Shown: positions 49,593-59,150 of the stretch, in pieces
Numbering within the stretch: the stretch's first letter is position 1
Layout: each line of letters opens with the position of its first letter
Source: Algoriphagus vanfongensis DSM 17529
Lineage (GTDB): Bacteria; Bacteroidota; Bacteroidia; Cytophagales; Cyclobacteriaceae
Reading direction: 5' to 3'
Length of the DNA stretch: 64,000 nt
NCBI RefSeq assembly: GCF_000429465.1
Contig: NZ_AUBX01000010.1
Span: forward strand, 372,001 to 436,000
Translations under genes and position numbers: made by a program
The notes under the pieces: generated by a model
The model's input: the letters and a program-made list of their open reading frames with translations, nothing else
What the model was told of the DNA's origin: nothing
Databases searched by the model: none

Positions 49593-50747
49593 ATGAGAAA
49601 GATAAATTTACTAGACCAGCTGAAAAAAGGATCCTTCCGACTACTCACTCTCGCACTGATGGGGTATGGATTGGTGGGATGCCAAGAGGAAGTTGTAGAA
49701 GAGGAAGGGATTCCGCTTCCCGTTCTGACCCTCAAAAAGGAATCTGCGGCACTGGAGTACAAATACCTAGGCTCTATTGAAGGAGTCGAAAACGTACAGA
49801 TACGACCTCAGGTGGACGGAGTGCTGGAAGAAATCTACGTGGATGAAGGCCAATATGTCAAAAAAGGCCAGCCTCTTTTTAAGATCAACAGCCAGCCTTA
49901 CATGGAGAACCTCAAAAATGCCCAAGCCAATGTGGAATTGGAAAAGGCAAAACTTCGTAAGGCTCAAACCGAAATCGACAGACTTCGCCCTCTTATAGAA
50001 AATGAGGTAATCTCAGAAGTTCGGATGGAAACCACCTTGGCCGACTATGAAGTAGCCAAGTCTTCCCTTGCCAAAGCCGAGTCTGAGGCAGCCAATATGA
50101 GAATCAGTCTCAACTTTACCACCATCAAAGCTCCTGTGGACGGCCTGATGGGTAGGATTCCCAAATCCATCGGAAACCTTGTCAAAAAGACAGACGATGA
50201 ACCGCTGACCATCCTATCCAATGTCCATGAGATCTATGTTTACTTTTCAATGAGTGAGTCTGACTACCTCTACTACGAGCGGATGAAAAAAGACTCCACT
50301 TCCAAGAGAATCAACCCGGATGTCAAACTGGTACTGGCCGATGGAAGCGTCTATGACAAAGTAGGAACAGTCGATGCCAGCTCGGGACAGATCAATCGAT
50401 CTACCGGTTCGATCACTTTGAGGGCACATTTCGATAATCCAGACACACTTCTGAGAACAGGTAATACGGGAAAAATCCTCATGGAGCAGATCTATCCAAA
50501 TGCCATTTTGATTCCTCAAAGTGCTACGACTACGATTCAGGATAAGCGTTTTGTATTTGTACTCCAGCCGGACAATACCGCCGAAAGGAGAGAAATCATC
50601 ATCGAAGGCCGGACTGGAGACCAGTTTATTGTTTCGGGAGAAAGCCTGAAATCAGATGACAGAATCGTCACAGCAGGACTGGAGAAAATCTCAGAAGGTG
50701 TAAAAATCAAACCAACCGAGCAAGGTCAGCTTCTTTCTCAGAACTAG
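49593..50747 (+). CDS. Periplasmic adaptor lipoprotein of pump 2
   Basis: The 384-residue adaptor starts at the ATG at 49593, which gives a proper lipoprotein signal (ALMGYGLVGCQEE); the frame is open from 49497 but that part has no signal features. The lipoyl half-motifs are VQIRPQVDGVLEEIYVDEGQ and FTTIKAPVDGLMGRIPKSIG, with a coiled-coil hairpin of about 110-190 between, followed by the beta-barrel domain and the membrane-proximal domain. It is the AcrA/MexA-type partner of the RND gene that follows after 118 bp. Confidence 0.92.
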   Translation: MRKINLLDQLKKGSFRLLTLALMGYGLVGCQEEVVEEEGIPLPVLTLKKESAALEYKYLGSIEGVENVQIRPQVDGVLEEIYVDEGQYVKKGQPLFKINSQPYMENLKNAQANVELEKAKLRKAQTEIDRLRPLIENEVISEVRMETTLADYEVAKSSLAKAESEAANMRISLNFTTIKAPVDGLMGRIPKSIGNLVKKTDDEPLTILSNVHEIYVYFSMSESDYLYYERMKKDSTSKRINPDVKLVLADGSVYDKVGTVDASSGQINRSTGSITLRAHFDNPDTLLRTGNTGKILMEQIYPNAILIPQSATTTIQDKRFVFVLQPDNTAERREIIIEGRTGDQFIVSGESLKSDDRIVTAGLEKISEGVKIKPTEQGQLLSQN

Positions 50748-50865
50748 ACCTCAAGCCACCAGCTTCCTTTCAACCCAAAAAAACCAAGAACTGCACCTCC
50801 CAACAAGGAGGATAGGAACTCCCATGGTTTTCCTGAAAGCTTTTATTGAAGAAAACTAAATTCAA

Positions 50866-53800
50866 ATGTTAAAAGACATCATCAAAAGGCCGGTTTTAGC
50901 CTTGGTCATTTCCATTCTCCTGGTTTTGGCCGGTGCGGCCAGTATGGGAGTTCTCCCCGTGGAGCGTTTTCCGGAAATCGCCCCTCCCAGCGTGAGTGTT
51001 CAGGTGTACTATCCAGGTGCCAATGCAGAGACAGTAGCCAACTCCGTACTTCTCCCTCTGGAAGAAGCAATCAATGGTGCCGAAAACATGAGCTATGTCA
51101 ACTCTACCGCCACCAACTCTGGTCGGGGACGATCCACTGTCTATTTTGAGCCGGGCACAGATCCCAATGTGGCTGCAGTAGAGATCCAAAACAGAATATC
51201 CAAGGTCATGGAGCAAATTCCTGCTGAAGTGCGAGAAGCAGGGATTGTCGTACTCAAGCGACTCAAGGGCTCCCTGATGACCATCAATATCTACAGCGAA
51301 AACGGTACCTATGACGAAACTTTCCTAAATGCATACACCCGGATGAAAATCCGTCGGGAGCTGAAGCGTGTCGGGGGTATTGCGGAAGCATCTATCCTGA
51401 GATCCAGAGATTATGCGATGCGAATCTGGCTCAATCCTGAGAAGCTAGCACTATATGGACTCACTCCAAGGGAAGTTTACACTGAAGTTCGGGATCAAAG
51501 TTTCGAGGCTGCTCCGGGGAGATTTGGAGAAAACTCGGAAGAAGTTTTTGAAATTGTCTTGAAGCACAATGGTCGATTCAGCGAACCGGAAGAATACGAA
51601 AACCTAGTCATCAAAACCGAAGAGGACGGAGCGCAACTCAAACTGAAAGATGTGGCTCGTCTCGAATTTGGGGCCTCCAACTATGCGAGTGAAAACAAAC
51701 TCGATGGAAGATCTGCCGTGACGATCGACATCGTCCAGCAGCAGGGAGCCAATGCCGTAGAAATCGACAAAGCTGTCCGCGAGATCATGGAAGAGCAAGC
51801 AAAGGCATTCCCAGAGGGCATGAAGTACAACATCTCCTACAGTGTGCGAGATCAGATCGATGAGTCGATGCACCATGTGCAAAAAACACTGATAGAAGCA
51901 TTTATCCTCGTTTTCTTGGTGGTATTTATCTTCCTTCAAGATTTTCGAGCCACCATCATCACCGCCATTTCCATCCCGGTTTCCTTGGTGGGGACCTTCT
52001 TTTTCCTCCAGATGATCGGGGCCACGATGAACGTACTTAGTATGTTTTCCATCGTGCTGGCTATTGGGATTGTGGTCGATGATGCCATCGTGGTGATCGA
52101 GGCGATTTATGAAAAAATGCACGAGCAGGGTCTTACCATCATGGAAGCTGTCAACACTGCTTTATCAGAAATCACTGGCGCTATCATTTCCATTACGATT
52201 GTGATTGCTGCAGTATTCCTTCCTGCTGGATTCCTGGACGGACCGGTAGGTGTGTTTTACAAGGAATTCGCCTTTACGATCATTTTCGCAGTATTGATCT
52301 CGGCGATCAATGCTTTAACTCTCGTGCCGGTACTGAGTGCTTTGATTTTGGGGAAAAAGAAGAAAGACCCCAATACAGAAAAACGAACCCTTTGGACAAG
52401 GATCAAAAACTCCAAGCCAGTCCATAAGTTTCAAACTTTCCAGGCCAATTCTTTGAAGAAATTTGATCAGTTCTTTGATCGCTTTACCGCTCAATACATT
52501 CGGGCTGTCAGATGGGCAATTGGAAGAAAATGGTGGTCTATCGGAGCCTTGGCTTTAGTCTGTGGTTTCACGTATTTCTTAGCATCCACGACTCCCAAAG
52601 GCTTTATCCCTACGGAGGATGACAATTTCTTGATTTTCTCCCTGACTATGCCTGAGGGCTCTTCCCTCAATCGAACCAACCAACTCCTCAGAGAAGCAGA
52701 TTCTATTCTACACATGGAGCCTGCAGTAGCAAGTGTCAATACCGTGTCGGGATACAATATTGTGGATGATTCAGAAAGTGCCTCAACCGGTCTGGGCTAT
52801 ATCAAACTCAAGAAAATCCAGGATCGCGGTGAAGTATCCGACATAGGCGATGTGGTGAAGCATTTGACCGAAAAACTCAATGTTCTCAATGAAGCCAAAA
52901 TCAACATGTATCCGCGACCTACTATTCAGGGCTTTGGGAATTTCGATGGGGTTCAGATCGTGCTACAGGATTATTCGGACGGAGATCTGGCCGAGTTCGG
53001 GGTTTTGATAAATGAGTTCATCGCAGAGCTTTCTCGACAAGATGCGATCGAAAAGGCCTTTACGTCCTACAACACCAATTTCCCTCAGTATAAAATCGAA
53101 ATAGACTACGAAAAGGCAAAAGCCCTCGGAGTCTCTGTCAAAGACATGATGTTTACCATCCAGTCCAATTTTGGACGGACCAGAGTCGGTGACTTCAATC
53201 GGTTTACAAGACAATACATGGTCTATATGCAGTCGGACATCGAATATCGAGAGACTCCTGAAGCGATCAATTCCATCATGGTCAAAAACAACAAAGGCGA
53301 AATGGTGCCTCTGACGTCTTTTGTCCGATTAGAGGACACGTTTGGACCGGAGACAGTTTTCCGGTACAATCTCTACAATGCCGCACGGATCAATATCACA
53401 CCCGCCAAAGGCTATAGTACCGGAGATGTTATGAATGTGATCGAGGAACTCAGCGAACAAAAGCTGCCGGCCAACTTAGGTTTTGAGTGGACAGGGATGA
53501 GTTTGGAAGAGAAAAAATCAGGTTCCGATACCACGATCATCTTTATCATCAGTATCATTCTGACCTACTTTATTCTGGCTGCTCAGTACGAGAGTTTTTG
53601 GCTGCCCATGGCCGTCATCCTCTCGCTTCCTGCAGGTATTTTGGGGATTTTCGTTTCGATCAACCTAGTCGGAATCGACAACAATATCTACGTGCAGGTG
53701 GGTCTGATCATGCTGATAGGCTTACTGGCCAAAAATGCCATTCTGATCGTGGAGTTTGTCGCTCAAAAAAGAAGAGCAGGTCTTGCCATCTTAGACGCTG

Positions 53801-54054
53801 TCTTGCAAGCCTGTCAGCAGCGACTCCGACCGATTATGATGACCTCATTCGCCTTTACGGCAGGTTTGGTGCCGCTGATGTTCTCAGTAGGCTCCTCCGC
53901 TGAAGGGACTAAATCAGTGAGTATAGGTACCGCCGGAGGGATGATTTTCGGAATTTCCCTCGGATTGATTTTCATCCCTGTGCTCGCCTATGTATTCCAA
54001 GACCTTCAAGATCGATTTGCATTAAGTACCTCCACCGAATCCCAAAAATCATGA
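50866..54054 (+). CDS. RND efflux transporter, HAE1/AcrB-like (pump 2)
   Basis: The 1062-residue pump is a classical hydrophobe/amphiphile exporter. The proton-relay residues are all present: helix 4 has IGIVVDDAIVVIEAIY with the double Asp, and helix 10 has LIGLLAKNAILIVEFV with the AcrB-type lysine. The N-terminus (IKRPVLALVISILLVLAGAAS) and the porter-loop motif GRGRSTVYFEPGTDP are typical. It contrasts with pump 1, which lacks two of these charges, so the two pumps likely export different compounds. The stop overlaps the start of the channel gene by four bases. Confidence 0.95.
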   Translation: MLKDIIKRPVLALVISILLVLAGAASMGVLPVERFPEIAPPSVSVQVYYPGANAETVANSVLLPLEEAINGAENMSYVNSTATNSGRGRSTVYFEPGTDPNVAAVEIQNRISKVMEQIPAEVREAGIVVLKRLKGSLMTINIYSENGTYDETFLNAYTRMKIRRELKRVGGIAEASILRSRDYAMRIWLNPEKLALYGLTPREVYTEVRDQSFEAAPGRFGENSEEVFEIVLKHNGRFSEPEEYENLVIKTEEDGAQLKLKDVARLEFGASNYASENKLDGRSAVTIDIVQQQGANAVEIDKAVREIMEEQAKAFPEGMKYNISYSVRDQIDESMHHVQKTLIEAFILVFLVVFIFLQDFRATIITAISIPVSLVGTFFFLQMIGATMNVLSMFSIVLAIGIVVDDAIVVIEAIYEKMHEQGLTIMEAVNTALSEITGAIISITIVIAAVFLPAGFLDGPVGVFYKEFAFTIIFAVLISAINALTLVPVLSALILGKKKKDPNTEKRTLWTRIKNSKPVHKFQTFQANSLKKFDQFFDRFTAQYIRAVRWAIGRKWWSIGALALVCGFTYFLASTTPKGFIPTEDDNFLIFSLTMPEGSSLNRTNQLLREADSILHMEPAVASVNTVSGYNIVDDSESASTGLGYIKLKKIQDRGEVSDIGDVVKHLTEKLNVLNEAKINMYPRPTIQGFGNFDGVQIVLQDYSDGDLAEFGVLINEFIAELSRQDAIEKAFTSYNTNFPQYKIEIDYEKAKALGVSVKDMMFTIQSNFGRTRVGDFNRFTRQYMVYMQSDIEYRETPEAINSIMVKNNKGEMVPLTSFVRLEDTFGPETVFRYNLYNAARINITPAKGYSTGDVMNVIEELSEQKLPANLGFEWTGMSLEEKKSGSDTTIIFIISIILTYFILAAQYESFWLPMAVILSLPAGILGIFVSINLVGIDNNIYVQVGLIMLIGLLAKNAILIVEFVAQKRRAGLAILDAVLQACQQRLRPIMMTSFAFTAGLVPLMFSVGSSAEGTKSVSIGTAGGMIFGISLGLIFIPVLAYVFQDLQDRFALSTSTESQKS

Positions 54055-55529
54055 GATTAATCAAACCTCTATCCTTTTTAGTAGTGATTTTGGCTTTGGC
54101 TACCAGCTGCAAAGTCGGGGAAAGCTACACCCGTCCTGACACGCAAGTTCCGGGAGAATTCTATGGAGGAGAAAAACTTCAGGACAGTTTGTTTGTGGGA
54201 GAAAAAGAGCTGGGCTCTATCTCTTGGTCTGAGTTTTTCAAAGATTCCACTCTGAATGCCCTGATCGAAGAGGCGTTGGATCACAATTTTGATTTGCAAA
54301 AAGCCGCAAAGCAGATAGAGATCTCAAATGAGAGCTTTCTCCAATCCAAAGCCAATTTTCTCCCCAGTCTGGGTTCCAATCCAGCCTCTTTCAGAAGAGA
54401 ATACTATTCTGAAAACTACAATAATTATGGCTCCAACCGATCCAGACGAAATCATGGAGAGAATGTGCCGACGACACTCTACACAGAAAATCTGGCCTAT
54501 GCGGTATCCCTACAGACAAGTTGGGAAATCGACATCTGGGGTAAGCTGAGATGGCAAAAAGATGCCGCCCTGGCTAAATACATGCAGACTCAGGAGTTTC
54601 AAAAGGCACTGAAAACAGCCATCGTATCGGAAATAGCGAGCACCTACTACAATATGCTCATGCTCCGATCCCAGCTCACGGTGGCAAAGAGAAACTTTGC
54701 GCTAAGTGAAAATACACTCAAAGTCGTCAAGCTTCAGTACGATGCAGGGGAAAATACCGCCCTGGCCATCCAGCAGACGGAGTCACAGATGCTGCGTGCC
54801 AAGGCATTGATACCTCAACTCGAAAAGGAATATACGCTACAGGAAAATCGTCTCAACAGTCTATTGGGGAAAACACCCGGAGCGATCGCCCTAAGTGGTG
54901 TCTTGGAAGATTTGGCATTGGGGGACACCTTCAGCACGGGAGTGCCGCTGGAACTGATCCAAAACCGTCCGGATGTCCTGGCGTCTGAATACAATCTAGT
55001 AGCCAGCAATGCTAAAGTCGGCATAGCGCATGCCATGAAGTATCCTTCCTTGACAATCAGTGCAGCCACGGGATTGAACTCTATGCAGTTCAGCACTCTG
55101 TTTGATCCGCTAGGTTCTGGTTTTGCGATGCTAAATGGAGCGCTTTTCCAGCCGATTTTCCAAAACAGAAAACTCAAAACGAATCATCGCATCGCTATCA
55201 AACAGCGGGAAATTGCCGAATTGGATTTCAAAGAAAAAGTCAATCTCGCCGTCACCGAAGTATCAGATGCACTGGTCAATATGGAAAAACTGCAGGAAGA
55301 GTATGAAATCGCCCAGACCCGAATGAGAACCACCACCAAGGGGATGACCAATGCCTTTTTGTTATTTGAAAGTGGCTATGCCAACTACCTGGAAATCATC
55401 AATGCTCAGGAGGATGCCCTGCAAAACCAACTCGAAGTGGTTCAGCTTCGCATGCAACTTGCCTTGGCAAAGATCGAGCTTTACAGAAGTCTGGGAGGTG
55501 GATGGAGAGAGGTAGAATTGGAGGACTGA
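54051..55529 (+). CDS. Outer-membrane efflux lipoprotein of pump 2 (NodT/OprM type)
   Basis: The 492-residue precursor has a lipoprotein signal with the cysteine in LATSCKVGESYTRP, then the NodT-family N-terminus (PGEFYGGE, SWSEFFKDSTLNALIEEAL). Two TolC-like repeats follow; the second has LIQNRPDVLASEYNLVASNA and the late VTEVSDALVNMEKL and FESGYANYLEIINAQEDAL. It forms the exit channel for pump 2. The four-base overlap with the pump gene shows coupling. Unlike the TolC-type channel of pump 1, this one is lipid-anchored. Confidence 0.94.
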   Translation: MRLIKPLSFLVVILALATSCKVGESYTRPDTQVPGEFYGGEKLQDSLFVGEKELGSISWSEFFKDSTLNALIEEALDHNFDLQKAAKQIEISNESFLQSKANFLPSLGSNPASFRREYYSENYNNYGSNRSRRNHGENVPTTLYTENLAYAVSLQTSWEIDIWGKLRWQKDAALAKYMQTQEFQKALKTAIVSEIASTYYNMLMLRSQLTVAKRNFALSENTLKVVKLQYDAGENTALAIQQTESQMLRAKALIPQLEKEYTLQENRLNSLLGKTPGAIALSGVLEDLALGDTFSTGVPLELIQNRPDVLASEYNLVASNAKVGIAHAMKYPSLTISAATGLNSMQFSTLFDPLGSGFAMLNGALFQPIFQNRKLKTNHRIAIKQREIAELDFKEKVNLAVTEVSDALVNMEKLQEEYEIAQTRMRTTTKGMTNAFLLFESGYANYLEIINAQEDALQNQLEVVQLRMQLALAKIELYRSLGGGWREVELED

Positions 55530-55594
55530 TGATGCGGGAGGTTTGGAGGTTGGATGCAGGATGTTTTGAAGTGATCAGTCTCAGTGGTCAGTAG

Positions 55595-55740
55595 GCCAAT
55601 TGGAAATTGAAAGATTGGAAAATTGGAAAATTAGGTGTGGACTGGAAGTTGGATGTGGGGTGTTTGGTAGTGGGAGGTTGAGCTGTTCGTGATTTGCAAT
55701 CGCGAACGTATATCCTAGGATTTGCAATCCATTTCAAATC
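55595..55740 (+). repeat. REP-rich direct repeat, first copy
   Basis: An A/G-rich half (ATTGGAAATTGAAAGATTGG onward) is followed by a 72-bp half with two hairpins, GTTCGTGATT-TGC-AATCGCGAAC and GGATT-TGC-AATCC. The whole block recurs about 200 bp later. Confidence 0.8.
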
Positions 55741-55796
55741 TAGGTTGGAGCTGGAAGAAAGGTGTTGGCTGTTTGGAAGCAGGAAGTTTGGAAGTG

Positions 55797-55941
55797 GTCA
55801 ATTGGAAAATTGAAAGATTGTAAAATTGGAAAAATAGGTGGGGCTGGAAGTTGGATGCGGGATGTTGGAAGTGGGAGGTTGAGCTGTTCGTGATTTGCAA
55901 TCGCGAACGTATATCCTAGGATGTGCAATCCATTTCAAATC
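55797..55941 (+). repeat. REP-rich direct repeat, second copy
   Basis: This copy matches the first over about 145 bp. The hairpin half is nearly identical, with one change (GGATGTGCAATCC instead of GGATTTGCAATCC), while the A/G-rich half has drifted more. Together the two copies fill most of the gap between the RND operon and the DUF4924 gene; no reading frame in the gap looks real. Confidence 0.8.
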
Positions 55942-56012
55942 CCATTTGAAAAAGGAGGAATTGGCAGAGTTTGTTCGATTTAATAGATTTGCCCTTGAGA
56001 AATCAACCCTCT

Positions 56013-56549
56013 ATGAAGTCAATCGCTGCCAAAAAGAAATCCCAAAACATCGCCGAGTACATCCTTTATCTTTATCAGATGGAGGATTTGATTCGCTCCT
56101 ATCAGGGAAATCTCGAAGAAATCAAACAATATGTAGTCGCCCACTATCCGGTAGAAGAACAGGAAAAATCTGAAATCACATCCTGGTTTGAAGGTCTGAT
56201 CCAGCGAATGAAGCAGGAAAAAATCATGGAAAATGGGCATCTGGAAGAAACTCAAAAGCTAGTCGATGAACTTTCAAAAATCCATTGGCAGCTTCTCAAA
56301 TCCGACAAGACTTACTTTGAAAGCTATCAAAAAGCCAAGCCGCATATCGTGCAGGCTGTACTGGATGCAGCCGGGCAGGATCTAGGAAATGAGATTCAGA
56401 TCTGTCTCAATGGCGTCTATGGACTACTGCTCTGTCGCCTTCTGGGCAAAAAAGTGTCTGACGAGCAACTGAAAACCGCTGAAGCCTTTGGTGAAGTACT
56501 GAGCCTACTCAATCTGGTCTATCAGCAGGAAATGATATCTAGAAACTAG
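56013..56549 (+). CDS. DUF4924 family protein
   Basis: The 178-residue soluble, all-helical protein starts at the ATG at 56013 (MKSIAAKKKSQNIAEYILYLYQMEDLIRS, given in part: KKKSQNIAEYILYLYQ). The motif NIAEYILY-x-(Y/W)QMEDLIR is typical of DUF4924, a family confined mainly to Bacteroidota with no known function. An in-frame ATG at 55971 would add 14 residues without family match. The next, very small gene begins one base after its stop and is probably co-transcribed. Confidence 0.8.
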   Translation: MKSIAAKKKSQNIAEYILYLYQMEDLIRSYQGNLEEIKQYVVAHYPVEEQEKSEITSWFEGLIQRMKQEKIMENGHLEETQKLVDELSKIHWQLLKSDKTYFESYQKAKPHIVQAVLDAAGQDLGNEIQICLNGVYGLLLCRLLGKKVSDEQLKTAEAFGEVLSLLNLVYQQEMISRN

Positions 56550-56550
56550 C

Positions 56551-56667
56551 TTGAGTACTACCGGAATCTATATCATAGTCGGCATCGTTGCGCTTTACTT
56601 TGTGATCGGTATTGGTTATTTGGTTTTTAAGCTTTCTGGAAAATCAGAAGGAAGGAAAAAAGACTAA
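56551..56667 (+). CDS. Predicted 38-residue single-pass membrane protein
   Basis: A TTG at 56551, one base after the DUF4924 stop, opens a frame of 38 codons. The product is STTGIYIIVGIVALYFVIG followed by a few more hydrophobic residues and a basic tail (KSEGRKKD). One membrane helix with a positive C-terminus is a typical small membrane protein. The tight spacing and clean hydrophobic pattern argue for a real gene; the non-ATG start and small size argue for caution. Confidence 0.5.
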   Translation: MSTTGIYIIVGIVALYFVIGIGYLVFKLSGKSEGRKKD

Positions 56668-56673
56668 TTATAA

Positions 56674-57726
56674 TCATCTGATCTCGGGATATAGATCACC
56701 CAAATAGTGATCCACATAATATTCTTTTCTACCCTTTTTGATTATAACATCCCTGAAATAAACCTTCCCATCATTAAATTCAATAGGTTGATTTTCAGAA
56801 GTAGCTATGAGATGATAATTCTTTAGACCTTTATCAATTGAATAAATTCTATATTCTTTGCCTGTGTCTAAAGCTGAAAAGTAACGGTCCCAATTCCAAT
56901 CATAAAACACAAATCTAGCCTCTCTTTTATTTTCAAGTTCAGGAAATTGGTATCCCTGCATGGTGGATTTTTCGGAATCATAAATCACAAACCTATTCTT
57001 CAAAGGAAGATTAAACAAAAGACCATACCTTGTTTTCGTGACATTATAGGCAAATTGGGTTAGGGTACTAAAAGTTTCTGGGCTTTTACTTGTGTTCCAA
57101 TAGGTATTATTACTTTCCTCTTCAAATTCTGAATCCTTGTATTCTGCAAATTTTCCAGTTTCCCAATTGTAAACCCAAAAATCTGCAGATTTAATCCACC
57201 TCTTCCTGTTGACTTTAAAACCTAATGTCAGGTTTTCTAAATGAAAAAAATCATAGCCATCAAAGTATTTTGGCGGAATATCTGGTTTACCCAATCGAAC
57301 TTTTTTTTCTAAAACCTCAAATACTCCATTACTAATTTTAGCCTTGGTCGTCCCAAAACCATGAAGGATTGCTAAATCATTTTCCCCTATCTGAAACAAA
57401 TTTATTAAAGAAATAAACCTCCCGGATTCAAATCTATAATCTTCCAAAAACAACTCATTGATACTTAAGCTATCAATGATCAATCGATTTTCGTTCATTA
57501 AGACCAAATCCTTAGGTCGGCTTTCTTGATACCTCAAACCAACCATTTTATTTCCCCCCATCCAGAACAATCTTACCAAATTCACATTCTCATTTCCATA
57601 AAACAGATTCTGATCATTTGGAGCTATCTGTCGAACCGAATCTGACTTTTGGGCAAATGAAAAGTTCCAAATAAAAATAAAGAGTAAAAGAAGCTTAAGC
57701 CTAAACAAACCTACCATCCTAATCAA
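56674..57726 (-). CDS. Secreted hypothetical protein, propeller-like
   Basis: The 350-residue precursor has a signal peptide (LLLLFIFIWNFSFAQ). The mature part is beta-rich, with repeated hydrophobic-aromatic strands such as FWMGGNKMVGLRYQE, FLEDYRFESGRFISLI, ADFWVYNWETGKF, RFVIYDSEKS and YRIYSIDKGLKNYHLIA. This looks like a six-bladed propeller, as in the adjacent lipoprotein, but I recognise no named family. Its start overlaps the end of the lipoprotein gene by eight bases, so the two are coupled. The region is more AT-rich than the flanking housekeeping genes. Confidence 0.65.
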   Translation of the reverse strand: MIRMVGLFRLKLLLLFIFIWNFSFAQKSDSVRQIAPNDQNLFYGNENVNLVRLFWMGGNKMVGLRYQESRPKDLVLMNENRLIIDSLSINELFLEDYRFESGRFISLINLFQIGENDLAILHGFGTTKAKISNGVFEVLEKKVRLGKPDIPPKYFDGYDFFHLENLTLGFKVNRKRWIKSADFWVYNWETGKFAEYKDSEFEEESNNTYWNTSKSPETFSTLTQFAYNVTKTRYGLLFNLPLKNRFVIYDSEKSTMQGYQFPELENKREARFVFYDWNWDRYFSALDTGKEYRIYSIDKGLKNYHLIATSENQPIEFNDGKVYFRDVIIKKGRKEYYVDHYLGDLYPEIR

Positions 57727-58882
57727 TTGAATAATAATGATTTAAAGAAAACTCATCATCACTTTCAAGTGATGAAATTTTGGAAATAAAACCGTCACCA
57801 AACCCAATTTGATAGGTAAAAAAGTCTTTTGAAAAGGTTTCTGACAATGAATTTACTTCAATCAGATTTAGCTCTTTATCAAAAACCATTACATAGACCT
57901 TTTTGGAAACACAATTACCTTCAGAATCAGGATTACATTCTAAAAATATTCGAACGAACTTTTCTTGTTCTTTCACATAGAAGAAATTACCATAATATGA
58001 ATTTCGATTATTAAACGTTCTAATTCCCTCCGAATCATAATCATCCATATTGTATTCCAAGGGTGCTCCTAATTGAAATTCGGAAATGGTAGCACATTTT
58101 TTTTCCAAAAACTCTCCATTCAGATTATAGACATATAGATTGGGATCCATTGAAAAACTTAAGATCACTATTCCATTTACTTCTTCGACAATAGGATGAC
58201 TTAAATAGAAAGGCAAAAGGGCATTTTCTTCAGATGCATATACCCCTTCATACTTTCCGAATTGATTTTTAAATTCTTTGGTAGACAAATCATATTCGGC
58301 AATAGCAGGAAAATCTTTCTTTTCATCGATAAAATACCATTGATCCAATTGTTTCAAAGGAATCAAAAAGCTATTTTTTTCAGATAAATACTTGAAAGTC
58401 AATCCAAAACCAAAATATAAACCAAAGTTAGCAAACCCTTCTTTTGGCATTTTCCAAAGGTCTTCCCTATATAGATTGAACGAATCTAAAATTTCACCTT
58501 CCTGATTCATTAAATAGATAATTGGAAACTGGAAATCGCTTACAAAAATACTATCAGAGGATACAACTTGAATTCCCGATGGATAGGTAATAAAATTGGG
58601 ATCAAGTTCAATTTCATCAATAAACTCTCGGTTCTTTAAATCAACTATAAAAACTTTATTTTTTGGTTTTGTAGGTAAAAAATATCCAAGTGTATCCTGA
58701 AAAATATATGAAGCAGTCATACCTCCACCAAAATTTGAAGGGGAATTGATATTTAAATCAACTTCAATGGATGGTTTAATATCTTGTAAATCAATATTAC
58801 AATCCATAAAGTCAACGGTATCGGAATGATTACATGATACCAAAATCAACAGCCAAAGGAATAAAAATCTAAATTCTTTCAT
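57719..58882 (-). CDS. DUF4221-like propeller lipoprotein
   Basis: From the ATG at 58882 the precursor is 387 residues with a lipoprotein signal (WLLILVSCNHSD). An upstream start at 58918 would bury the signal. The mature protein shows propeller-like strand repeats: NKVFIVDLKNREFIDEIEL, DSIFVSDFQFPIIYLMNQE, ILSFSMDPNLYVYNLNGEFL and KKVYVMVFDKELNLI. I think it belongs with DUF4221 or the related six-bladed propeller lipoproteins of Bacteroidota. Such genes are often next to a short NVEALA-type peptide gene, and one (frame-broken) lies just upstream. Function unknown; a surface or periplasmic partner of the peptide is plausible. Confidence 0.7.
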   Translation of the reverse strand: MKEFRFLFLWLLILVSCNHSDTVDFMDCNIDLQDIKPSIEVDLNINSPSNFGGGMTASYIFQDTLGYFLPTKPKNKVFIVDLKNREFIDEIELDPNFITYPSGIQVVSSDSIFVSDFQFPIIYLMNQEGEILDSFNLYREDLWKMPKEGFANFGLYFGFGLTFKYLSEKNSFLIPLKQLDQWYFIDEKKDFPAIAEYDLSTKEFKNQFGKYEGVYASEENALLPFYLSHPIVEEVNGIVILSFSMDPNLYVYNLNGEFLEKKCATISEFQLGAPLEYNMDDYDSEGIRTFNNRNSYYGNFFYVKEQEKFVRIFLECNPDSEGNCVSKKVYVMVFDKELNLIEVNSLSETFSKDFFTYQIGFGDGFISKISSLESDDEFSLNHYYSID

Positions 58883-58929
58883 ATAAGAAGAAAGTGGTAC
58901 TATTTGAAATAGTACCACATCTTTATTGG

Positions 58930-59150
58930 TTATTGGTCTCCCGGCTCTTCAATGTCCCCAACCTTACATTGATTAAGCCACCAATGCGTCATACATTCTG
59001 CCCCACCATTTGCTAAAGGAACCCAATGCCCTTGATTTCCAAATGGTTCAGCCTCAACTTCTTGAGGGGTTCCAATACTAACTCCAAGCCCCAAAGAACA
59101 TGCAAACAATCCAAAAATGGATTTTTCAAGGTTTTAAGCCTAAATAACAT
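58930..59150 (-). pseudogene. NVEALA-like small peptide gene with a frame break
   Basis: On the minus strand an ATG at 59150 gives MLFRLKTL and then leaves frame. One base added in the AAAA run at about 59132-59135 would give a 73-residue peptide with an N-terminal hydrophobic segment (KSIFGLFACSLGLGVSIG), EVEAEP in the position of the NVEALA motif and a Cys/Trp-rich tail (AECMTHWWLNQCKVGD), stopping at 58930. The long intact second frame and the position before a propeller lipoprotein gene support a real gene. The break is in a homopolymer, so a sequencing error, phase variation or true decay are all possible. Confidence 0.55.
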
